Part shown: piece by piece, positions 6,689-13,650 of the stretch
Layout: each line of letters opens with the position of its first letter
Position numbering within the stretch: position 1 is the first letter of the stretch
Assembly: GCA_964468435.1 (NCBI GenBank)
Contig: CAYXVE010000079.1
Coordinates: forward strand, 1-19,223
Source: JBCCTX01 sp964468435
GTDB taxonomy: Bacteria > Bacteroidota > Bacteroidia > J057
Direction: 5' to 3'
DNA length: 19,223 nt
Made by a program: the position numbers and the translations under genes
The notes under the pieces: model-generated
What the model was told of the DNA's origin: nothing
Database searches by the model: none
Seen by the model: the letters and a program-made list of their open reading frames with translations, nothing else

Positions 6689-7918
6689 ATGAACAAAACA
6701 GTTATTCAAATTTTACTCATATTATTTACTTTCAATCGGATCGTTGCTCAACAGGTCGTCGAGCAGGAGATAGCCAAGATGGAGGATCAACTTGAAGCAG
6801 CCCAGGAGGAAGAAGCTTTTATGCGGGTTGAACTGGAAGCATTGAAATTGCAACAGATCCAATATGATCTGGAGCACAGTGTGGGGTTTCCACAAAGCAA
6901 TCTTGCAGACGAGATCGTTTTGCATTCGGCAATGGCTCTAGGATACAATGAGCAACACGAACAGTCTGCATGGGTTGCACACGTAATTACACCTGATATT
7001 ACATACGGCAATAAATCCCGCACCAATGATTTTCGCCCGGATAGCACAATTGCCACCGGAACACCTGTTACTGAAGACTACTGGGATAGTGGCTATGACA
7101 GGGGACACCTTGCACCTTCGGCTGATTTCAGATGGTCTCGCAAGGCACTGAGTGAGTCATATCTCTATTCCAATATAAGTCCACAGCGTCCTGAGCTCAA
7201 CCGGGAAATCTGGGCAGAACTCGAGGGAAAGCTCAGAGGGGTTGTGATTAGGGAAAACAAACGTTTATATGTCATTACAGGAGGAGTCCTGCATGACTCA
7301 TTACCCGTCATCGGTATCAAAAATGAGGTTAGTGTTCCTGAGTGGTATTATAAGGTAGTATTGGATCTGACAGGTCCTGAAAAAAAGGGGATAGGCTTTT
7401 TAATTCCCAATAGCGTAGTAAATAGTCCACTTAGGGCGTATGCTGTAACAATTGATCGTGTTGAAGAACTGACAGGGATCAATTTTTTTCCTAAGCTTAC
7501 TCAAATGGAGGAAAAGTATCTGGAGGGCAGTATAAATATTGATAGTTGGCTACATGAAAAAGAACGGGGTGAATCACTACCGGTAGATATGGAATTACTT
7601 CCCCGTGGATATGTGAATACCCAGGTGGTCAAATATCACATAGATCGAAAAATAGGAGTATGTGGCAAGGTGGTTTCCACAAAATACCATGAACCATCTG
7701 GTGGCACCTTTCTCAATCTGGACCGAAAATTCCCACATCAGGTATTTTCTGTTACCATTTGGAAAGATGCCAGACCTAATTTCAGCTATTTACCAGAGCA
7801 TTTCCTGTTAAATAAAAATGTTTGTATTACGGGTACTGTGCGTATGAGTCGTGGTACACCGACCATGAACATTGAGCACGAGAAGCAGATCAGATTGATG
7901 GAAAAAGTTATAGATTAG
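6689..7918 (+). CDS. Exported DNA/RNA non-specific endonuclease with C-terminal OB-like domain
   Basis: From the ATG at 6689 the protein has 409 residues. The signal peptide is MNKTVIQILLILFTFNRIVA, then QQ. An earlier in-frame start at 6629 would add 20 non-signal residues and is rejected. Residues about 24-60 form a heptad-like, Glu/Gln-rich coiled coil. The NUC1-type nuclease domain covers about 65-270, with the DRGH motif at 137-140 (His140 the general base in the Serratia nuclease family), PSADF at 143-147, and NISPQRPELNREIW at 162-175, where Asn171 matches the Mg2+ ligand. Residues about 320-404 look like an OB fold (KIGVCGKVVSTKY, FSVTIWKD, VCITGTVRMSRGTPTMNI). The enzyme should degrade DNA and RNA in the periplasm or outside the cell, for nutrition or biofilm turnover. 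It converges on the serine hydrolase gene 32 bases away. Confidence 0.9.
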   Translation: MNKTVIQILLILFTFNRIVAQQVVEQEIAKMEDQLEAAQEEEAFMRVELEALKLQQIQYDLEHSVGFPQSNLADEIVLHSAMALGYNEQHEQSAWVAHVITPDITYGNKSRTNDFRPDSTIATGTPVTEDYWDSGYDRGHLAPSADFRWSRKALSESYLYSNISPQRPELNREIWAELEGKLRGVVIRENKRLYVITGGVLHDSLPVIGIKNEVSVPEWYYKVVLDLTGPEKKGIGFLIPNSVVNSPLRAYAVTIDRVEELTGINFFPKLTQMEEKYLEGSINIDSWLHEKERGESLPVDMELLPRGYVNTQVVKYHIDRKIGVCGKVVSTKYHEPSGGTFLNLDRKFPHQVFSVTIWKDARPNFSYLPEHFLLNKNVCITGTVRMSRGTPTMNIEHEKQIRLMEKVID

Positions 7919-7950
7919 TTTTCGGTAAACTTACAGGGTGCTGGTATGCA

Positions 7951-9348
7951 TCATGTGGATTTCTGTGTAAAAGCCTTTAGGATATCCCTGACAAAGTCAT
8001 TATCATCCAGGTTTTTCAGTCCCAGTCTTACGATTACCAGGTCATGAGAAGGTAGGATGAATATTCTTTGTCCATCATGTCCACTGGCGATGAGTGCATC
8101 CGTAGGTATATCTGGCATATTTCTGAATCTTTTGAGTACTTCAGGAGGATCCTGAGGGTCATTAAGCCAGAAATGTGCGCCGTAGTATCCGTGAGAGTCA
8201 GGGGTTGGAGTAGCTGAATACTCCACCCATCCAGCCGGAAGAATGGTATCTCCCAGCCATATTCCATCATTGAGGTATAGCAATCCAAATCTTGCCCAGT
8301 CCCGTGCTGTGGCCCATCCAAAGGATGAACCTACAAACGTGCCGGAAGCATCTGCTTCCATGAGAGCATTTGTCATTCCGATGGGATGAAATAGCTCTTT
8401 GAAGGGAAATGCATAGTAATCAAAGTCATTTTCAAAATGATTACGGATGACAAAGGATACGATATTAGCGGTGCCCGAGGAATAGGTCCAAGGTTCTTTT
8501 TCATCTGCTTCTAGCGATTGTTCAATCGCATAATCAGCCATATCTGGCTGATAATAAAGCATATTGGTCACATGAGAACTTCCCAGGTAGCCTTCATTCC
8601 AATTCAGTCCGCTGCTCATTCTGAGCAGTTGATCCAGGGTGATTTCTCTACGATGATCATTTGCCCATTCGGGTAACGAAACCGGATCGTAGATGTCTAT
8701 CCTGTTTTGTCTGACGAGAATGCCCACAAGGGCATTCATGACACTCTTGGTCATAGACCAACCGTGTTGGAGTGATTTTGGGTCAAATCCCGCTCCATAC
8801 TGCTCAGCTATCAGGTAATCTTTGTAAACGACCAGAACAGCACGACTTCTTTTGGCTTCTGCTTCAGAGTCCTGATCGAAAGCCTGATCTACGGCACTAT
8901 TTAATTGTTTATAATTGACCTCTGGAAAAGTTGTATCGGAAATCATGTCCCCCATAGGCCAAGGAAGTGTATCGGGATGATAGGGAGGCTTGGGTATATC
9001 GAAAGCCTGGGATTGTATTTGATTAGTTTTGTACTCATGTTGCAGGGTACATCCGAGTCCATCCCTGTAAATAGCTGTTTGGCCCCCTGCTCCCCAAAAA
9101 GTAGCTACGACAGTCGATGTTTCATAATCAATCTCAGTTCTGGCGTATTTAATGGTGTATTTGTTGGGGAAAATATCAAATTCTTCTTCTTTCACAGTTT
9201 CTGGACTCCTATTGGCTAAAAATACACAGGAGCACATTTTCTTAGCAGCATAGCCGCTGATGACGCGTTTGTTGGACCAGAGATAACCTGTAAGTGCCAG
9301 AATGATCAGCAGCATGAAGACTGATAGTACAATGAAAAATTTTCTCAT
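7951..9348 (-). CDS. Membrane-anchored serine hydrolase, beta-lactamase/PBP4* family
   Basis: This protein of 465 residues has one N-terminal membrane anchor (about 4-24) and a periplasmic domain. The class C beta-lactamase-like fold is shown by SMTK at 198-201 (nucleophile Ser198, Lys201), YSSG at 289-292 in place of the Tyr-x-Asn triad, and HDG at 424-426 in place of Lys-Thr-Gly. Supporting family blocks are TLDQLLRMSSGLNW at 237-250 and GWATARDWARFGLLYLNDG at 344-362. Such proteins include esterases, D-aminopeptidases and peptidoglycan-modifying enzymes; the HxG third motif argues against a true antibiotic-destroying lactamase. The first 150 residues before the hydrolase domain include three Cys and are not recognised. 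The gene is divergent from the MutS-like gene, and the shared spacer has a palindromic site. The substrate is unknown. Confidence 0.9.
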   Translation of the reverse strand: MRKFFIVLSVFMLLIILALTGYLWSNKRVISGYAAKKMCSCVFLANRSPETVKEEEFDIFPNKYTIKYARTEIDYETSTVVATFWGAGGQTAIYRDGLGCTLQHEYKTNQIQSQAFDIPKPPYHPDTLPWPMGDMISDTTFPEVNYKQLNSAVDQAFDQDSEAEAKRSRAVLVVYKDYLIAEQYGAGFDPKSLQHGWSMTKSVMNALVGILVRQNRIDIYDPVSLPEWANDHRREITLDQLLRMSSGLNWNEGYLGSSHVTNMLYYQPDMADYAIEQSLEADEKEPWTYSSGTANIVSFVIRNHFENDFDYYAFPFKELFHPIGMTNALMEADASGTFVGSSFGWATARDWARFGLLYLNDGIWLGDTILPAGWVEYSATPTPDSHGYYGAHFWLNDPQDPPEVLKRFRNMPDIPTDALIASGHDGQRIFILPSHDLVIVRLGLKNLDDNDFVRDILKAFTQKST

Positions 9349-9372
9349 ATTTCTTTAGTAGGTATCGTCAGG

Positions 9373-9404
9373 GTAAATTAGCAATTTTAATGTTTCTAAT
9401 TTAC
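9373..9404. promoter_or_regulatory. Inverted repeat in divergent promoter region, candidate operator
   Basis: In the 86-base spacer between the serine hydrolase (-) and MutS-like (+) genes, GTAAATTAG at 9373-9381 and CTAATTTAC at 9396-9404 are perfect reverse complements. Their arm starts are 23 bases apart, about two helical turns. Each arm is followed by CAATTTTA (9382-9389 and 9404-9411), so the site is also partly a direct repeat. Position and symmetry suit a dimeric repressor acting on both genes. No regulator gene lies next to it and the DNA is AT-rich, so this is inference. Confidence 0.5.
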
Positions 9405-9434
9405 AATTTTAGATTTTGATTTATACGAGACTGC

Positions 9435-11252
9435 ATGCATCAAATACAGAATGTTTACCGGGAAAAAGTAGCTTTATATGAAGAGCAATATCACAAACTC
9501 AATAGAATCTACAATATTATTGCCTACTTGCGATTGGTTGTATTTGTCCTGGGAGTAATAGCCGTATATTTGATATATCCCTATCAGATTTATGGAGGAA
9601 TAGTTACGGGGATAGTATTTCTAATCTTTTTCTTTTTTTTGATTAAGCGTCATGACCTGCTGGCGGAAAAGCGGCAGCTACTGAGATATTTGCGGCATAT
9701 CAATGAGTCAGAATTGAGGGCCCTTACAGGAAATTTCAAGGATTTTGATGGTGGACAGGAGTATGTGGACAGCAGACATGATTACACCCATGACCTGGAC
9801 ATTTTTGGTAATTATTCCATATTTCAGTTTATCAACCGCACTACTACGTTGCCAGGTAAGCACCATCTGGCCCTGGCTCTGAACAATCCTTTACAGCAGG
9901 GAGAGGATATCAGACGCAGACAACATGCTGCAAGAAGTCTTGTACCAGAGATAGACTGGACTCAAAATTTTCAGGCCCAGGGTATGAGCCATGAAGAGAC
10001 ACAGGCGGATCTGGATCGTCTGTTTATATGGGCTCAAAAGCCTGAATATGATGTGAAAAAGACTTGGTGGAATATCATTTTATGGGTGTTACCAGGATTG
10101 TTGATATTGACGATCCTGGCCTGGTTACTACAATTTATTCTGGTCTTTGAGTGGGTATTTCCAGGGCAGATACCCGTTTTATTATTTCTGGTAAATTTGG
10201 GGATCACTGGACGGTGGGTTAAGCATACTAATGGGGTACATGCTCAAGTGGGTAAGCAATCGGGTTTGTTAACGAAATATAGTAGTATTTTCTCGCATAT
10301 AGATACACTTAAAACAGAAGATACATTTTTACAAGCCTTACAAAATCGATTAATTCAGAAAGAGCATACAGCCAGCGGAGGAATTAATCAATTAAAAGGT
10401 ATCTCAGAGCAATTTGATCAACGCCTTAATATGATTGTAGCGATTTTACTGAATGGGTTGATCTTATGGGATATTAGGACAGTCAAAAGACTGGAAGTAT
10501 GGAAAATGAAGTATGGAGCTTCGGTTCCAGGATGGTTTGAAGTAACCGGGCAATTTGATATGCTGATCAGCCTGAGCCGTTTGGCATTAAACCATCCGGA
10601 GTATTGTTGGCCTCATATTCAGGAAACAGGGGTATTGGTAGAAGGAGAAAAGCTCGGACATCCTCTGATAGATCCTAATGAGCGAGTCGATAATCCCCTA
10701 AAACTTAACCGGGAGGGAATGTTTTGGCTAATTACAGGTGCCAACATGGCCGGTAAAAGTACCTATCTAAGAGCTGTTGGAGTAAATCTGGTCCTGGCAA
10801 TGGCAGGAGCACCGGTATGTGCCACTTCTTTCAGGATTAAACCTATGCCTTTAATTACGAGTATGCGTACCACAGACTCCCTTGCATCACATACATCCTA
10901 TTTTCTGGCAGAGCTTAATATTCTTAAGAAAATCATTGACAAATTAGGGCTTCAGGCTCCAGTATTTGTGATGATCGATGAAATGTTGCGTGGTACCAAT
11001 TCCCGGGACAAACAGACAGGGTCCCAAAAATTTATCGAACAACTGATTCGGAAACACGGAATAGGACTGGTTGCTACGCACGATTTGTCGCTGGGCACCC
11101 TAGCTGATGATTATCCGGGACAGGTAGTCAACAAGTGCTTTGAAATCACTATAGCAGAAGATCAGCTTACATTTGATTATAAACTGCGCGATGGGATTTC
11201 ACAGAATCTTAATGCAACTTTCTTAATGGAGAAAATGGGATTGATGGGATAG
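9435..11252 (+). CDS. Membrane-associated MutS-like ATPase
   Basis: This protein of 605 residues has two transmembrane segments near the N-terminus (about 28-48 and 51-70) and two more in the middle (about 211-237 and 245-258), then a MutS family ATPase domain from about 400. Walker A is GANMAGKST at 435-443, the MutS signature region is TTDSLASHTSYFLAEL at 479-494, Walker B is VMIDEML at 512-518, and the His switch is ATHD at 547-550. There are no mismatch-recognition or connector domains, so it is not the repair protein MutS. Related MutS-like membrane proteins are widespread in Bacteroidota, but I know of no established function. The core helices at about 275-345 match the MutS lever/clamp region. 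It is divergent from the serine hydrolase gene and may share its control. Confidence 0.85.
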   Translation: MHQIQNVYREKVALYEEQYHKLNRIYNIIAYLRLVVFVLGVIAVYLIYPYQIYGGIVTGIVFLIFFFFLIKRHDLLAEKRQLLRYLRHINESELRALTGNFKDFDGGQEYVDSRHDYTHDLDIFGNYSIFQFINRTTTLPGKHHLALALNNPLQQGEDIRRRQHAARSLVPEIDWTQNFQAQGMSHEETQADLDRLFIWAQKPEYDVKKTWWNIILWVLPGLLILTILAWLLQFILVFEWVFPGQIPVLLFLVNLGITGRWVKHTNGVHAQVGKQSGLLTKYSSIFSHIDTLKTEDTFLQALQNRLIQKEHTASGGINQLKGISEQFDQRLNMIVAILLNGLILWDIRTVKRLEVWKMKYGASVPGWFEVTGQFDMLISLSRLALNHPEYCWPHIQETGVLVEGEKLGHPLIDPNERVDNPLKLNREGMFWLITGANMAGKSTYLRAVGVNLVLAMAGAPVCATSFRIKPMPLITSMRTTDSLASHTSYFLAELNILKKIIDKLGLQAPVFVMIDEMLRGTNSRDKQTGSQKFIEQLIRKHGIGLVATHDLSLGTLADDYPGQVVNKCFEITIAEDQLTFDYKLRDGISQNLNATFLMEKMGLMG

Positions 11253-11344
11253 GTATAATGCCTGGAATTACGTATATTCAAATATATTGTGACAACTATT
11301 TTCAGATCCCTTTAAAATGTTAAATTACCCTATATTCATTATCT

Positions 11345-11746
11345 ATGAAAAGATTATTTATCATTTCTCTATGTCTGTGTGCTTTTTGTACGTGGGATTG
11401 TAGTAGTAAGGAAAAACTGGCAGTAGAAAAATACGAGACTAGTTTTGAGCAAGAATATCCTGAAAATCTCACTTTAGCTCAGCTATTGAAAAGGATCCCT
11501 GGGGTCATGGTTTCTGGTAATGGTGATAATACGTCTATTAGGGTCAGGGGCATAAATACGATCACTGGCGATCCTGAACCTTTGTTTGTAGTAGATGGTG
11601 CAGTAGTCGGAACTTCTTATGCCAATATTTCCCAGTTAAACGGTCATCAAGTCGCTTCCATACGGGTACTTAAAGATGCAGTCTCTACATCCAGATATGG
11701 AATGCAAGGGGTGAATGGAGTGATTGTAATCAGGACCAAAAATTAA
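11345..11746 (+). CDS. Stand-alone TonB plug-domain lipoprotein
   Basis: This small exported protein of 133 residues has a signal sequence (MKRLFIISLCLCAFCTWDC) with Cys19 as the likely lipidated residue, followed by SSKEK. The rest, about 40-131, is a SusC-type plug domain without any barrel: LAQLLKRIPGVMVSG, TSIRVRGINTI, PLFVVDGAVVG, ASIRVLKDAVSTSRYGMQGVNGVIVIRTK. In full-length receptors this domain closes the barrel and contacts substrate and TonB. Here the stop comes straight after the last plug strand, and the following DNA holds the convergent response-regulator stop only 15 bases away, so this is not a recent truncation of a receptor in this locus. Proteins of this kind recur in Bacteroidota genomes as I recall. 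Its role (adaptor, decoy or scaffold at the membrane) is unknown. Confidence 0.85.
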   Translation: MKRLFIISLCLCAFCTWDCSSKEKLAVEKYETSFEQEYPENLTLAQLLKRIPGVMVSGNGDNTSIRVRGINTITGDPEPLFVVDGAVVGTSYANISQLNGHQVASIRVLKDAVSTSRYGMQGVNGVIVIRTKN

Positions 11747-11761
11747 TATATGATTCTCTAT

Positions 11762-12535
11762 TCAAATTGAACCATCCAGCCAGGATTTAAAAACTTTTGC
11801 CTTATCTCTGCTAATAATGACCTGATCAGGCTCCTCTGGAACGAGATGCAGTTTAAGTCGTCCATTGAAATAGGGATGTATACTCTTTATCGCTTGTATA
11901 TGGCAGACAACCTGACGATTGAGGCGGAAAAAAGAATCAGGATCAAGCATACTTATCAACTGATCCAGGGTATGATCCATGGAATACCTGTTTCCATCTT
12001 TTGTAATCATGTGTACAATCTCATGTCTGGTGTAGAAATACGCAATTTGTGATACTTCAATAGGCCTTAGTTCATCTTTATGAGAAACGAGAAAGCGTTT
12101 TTTATAAGATATAGCACCATTTTGGTATTGGGTGAGGATAGAGCTGACTTTATCATTCAAATCGGCGGGGCTAAAATTATTTTTCATATTGTGATATTTC
12201 AACAATGCACCTGATAGCTCCTGCACCTTGATGGGTTTCAATAAATAGTCAATACTCTTAACCTTGAATGCCTGAATGGCATATTCGTCATAGGCAGTGG
12301 TAAAGATAATGGGGCTGCTTACCGTGATATGATCAAATATTTCAAAGCTCAATCCATCAGATAATTGAATATCTGAGAATATGAGCCCAGGAGGTTGATG
12401 GTTGGATAGCCATTCTTTGGAGCTTTCCACGCTATCAAGAATAGCCACAATTTCCATTTCAGCATCTATCGTATGAATCAGCTCCGAAAGGCGTTCTGCT
12501 GCTGGATATTCATCTTCAATGATTAGTACCTTCAT
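11762..12535 (-). CDS. LytTR family response regulator
   Basis: This cytosolic transcription factor of 257 residues has an N-terminal receiver (about 1-115): acidic pocket EDE at 7-9, phosphoacceptor Asp55 in LIFSD, Thr79/Thr80 at the switch, and Lys100-Pro101. A LytTR DNA-binding domain follows at about 145-255, with KRFLVSHKDELRPIEVSQIAYFYTRHE near its start and SFFRLNRQVVCHIQAIKSI in the middle. Phosphorylation by the kinase encoded directly upstream should switch DNA binding. The gene follows the kinase with only 3 bases between stop and start (TAA CTC ATG), so they are translationally linked. It converges on the plug lipoprotein gene. The targets are unknown. Confidence 0.95.
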   Translation of the reverse strand: MKVLIIEDEYPAAERLSELIHTIDAEMEIVAILDSVESSKEWLSNHQPPGLIFSDIQLSDGLSFEIFDHITVSSPIIFTTAYDEYAIQAFKVKSIDYLLKPIKVQELSGALLKYHNMKNNFSPADLNDKVSSILTQYQNGAISYKKRFLVSHKDELRPIEVSQIAYFYTRHEIVHMITKDGNRYSMDHTLDQLISMLDPDSFFRLNRQVVCHIQAIKSIHPYFNGRLKLHLVPEEPDQVIISRDKAKVFKSWLDGSI

Positions 12536-12538
12536 GAG

Positions 12539-13558
12539 TTACGCTGGCTTTAGTAAAGGTAGTTTGACTGTAAACGTGGATTCTGCATCCAGGACCTCTA
12601 CATGGCTGGAATCCAGCAAGTGATACCGGTCTATGATATTTTGGAGGCCTACTTTTGTAGAGATACCCAGAGTTTGTTTGATTTGTTTATTGTTAACTAC
12701 GACGATGTGATCTCCTTCACATTTGATCTGTATGTGCAGTGGTCTGTTTTGGGAAACGATATTGTGTTTGATGGCATTCTCCACAAGGATCTGGAGACTT
12801 AGGGCGGGAATATGGGTATGATAGGTATCTTTGGGTATATGTTGCTCAATAACAATATTATCGCGGTATCTCACTTTGATGAGATAGACAAAGGCTTCCA
12901 GAAAGTGAATTTCCTCAGCAACCGTAACAGTAGTTTTATTTCTGGTTTCCAATACATAACGATATACATCAGATAGTCTTTCAAGATATTGTTGAGCAGG
13001 GTCGTTATGAATATTAATCAGGGAAGCGAGTGTGTTCAGGCTATTGAATAGGAAATGCGGATCTAATTGTTTTTTAAGTGCCTCAAATTGTGTTTGGGTA
13101 TGTGCATGGGCAAGTGCCTCGGTTTTTTGGATGTTTTTTTTCCACTCGCTGAAAAAGTAGTAGCTTTCATAAAAAGACAATATGAGTGCTGCCGCGAATA
13201 CGGAAAACCAATTGCAACTGATATACCAGGGTACGTTAGGCATATAGGTTTTGATGGTTGAAAAGTCTTCTACAAATGTAAAAAGAAGGAGGATATTAAT
13301 GCTGATCGTGTAAATCAGGCTGGTGGGAATCTGTCGAGCCAGTCTATGGATCGTGTTGGGATGGCCTGGGTAGTATTGTAGAAATTTGTGCCAGATAAAG
13401 CGGTTACCAAACCAGATTGTCATGGTAAAAATAAAAGAAATACCTAGTTCTGCCAGAGAAATCCATCCTATCTGATCCCATCCATCGTATTTAAATACAA
13501 AGAAAGAGATGACTGCAATTACGGGAATACCTATGATCAGGAGCCATCTGTCATTCAT
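12539..13558 (-). CDS. LytS-type sensor histidine kinase
   Basis: This inner-membrane protein of 339 residues has four transmembrane helices (about 5-22, 33-50, 78-95 and 112-130), a short linker helix and a kinase core. The phosphoacceptor is His168 in LDPHFLFNSLNTL, the HisKA_7TM-independent His_kinase type that pairs with LytTR regulators. The ATP-binding N box is LVENAIKHN at 258-266, and a G-box-like GLQNIIDRYHLL lies at 304-315. There is no large extracellular domain, so the signal is probably sensed within or near the membrane. It is the first gene of the two-gene operon with the regulator. A terminator separates it from the TonB receptor gene upstream, so it should have its own promoter in the 13559-13600 AT-rich stretch. 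Confidence 0.95.
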   Translation of the reverse strand: MNDRWLLIIGIPVIAVISFFVFKYDGWDQIGWISLAELGISFIFTMTIWFGNRFIWHKFLQYYPGHPNTIHRLARQIPTSLIYTISINILLLFTFVEDFSTIKTYMPNVPWYISCNWFSVFAAALILSFYESYYFFSEWKKNIQKTEALAHAHTQTQFEALKKQLDPHFLFNSLNTLASLINIHNDPAQQYLERLSDVYRYVLETRNKTTVTVAEEIHFLEAFVYLIKVRYRDNIVIEQHIPKDTYHTHIPALSLQILVENAIKHNIVSQNRPLHIQIKCEGDHIVVVNNKQIKQTLGISTKVGLQNIIDRYHLLDSSHVEVLDAESTFTVKLPLLKPA

Positions 13559-13592
13559 GTGATATCATTTTAGGTAAAGTAAAAAAATTTTG

Positions 13593-13625
13593 CTTAAAAA
13601 GTGCCCCTCGCCAAGGCGAGGGACT
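13593..13625 (-). terminator. Intrinsic terminator of the TonB receptor gene
   Basis: CCCTCGC (13605-13611) and GCGAGGG (13616-13622) form a perfect 7-base-pair GC-rich stem with a four-base CAAG/CTTG loop. On the minus strand the stem can extend by an AGT/ACT pair beyond a small bulge and is followed by a run of five T. It lies 29 bases after the receptor stop and ahead of the kinase start, and should end the receptor transcript. Similar CCCTCGCC-type palindromes are also spread as repeats in some Bacteroidota genomes, so it might be one of those too. Confidence 0.75.
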
Positions 13626-13650
13626 GAGCTGTGGACAAGGATAAAAGTCA

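Noticed and set aside
7951..9348. Serine hydrolase read as an antibiotic-resistance beta-lactamase
   Set aside because: The SMTK motif is present, but the Tyr-x-Asn and Lys-Thr-Gly elements are replaced by YSSG and HDG, which fits the esterase/peptidase relatives better.
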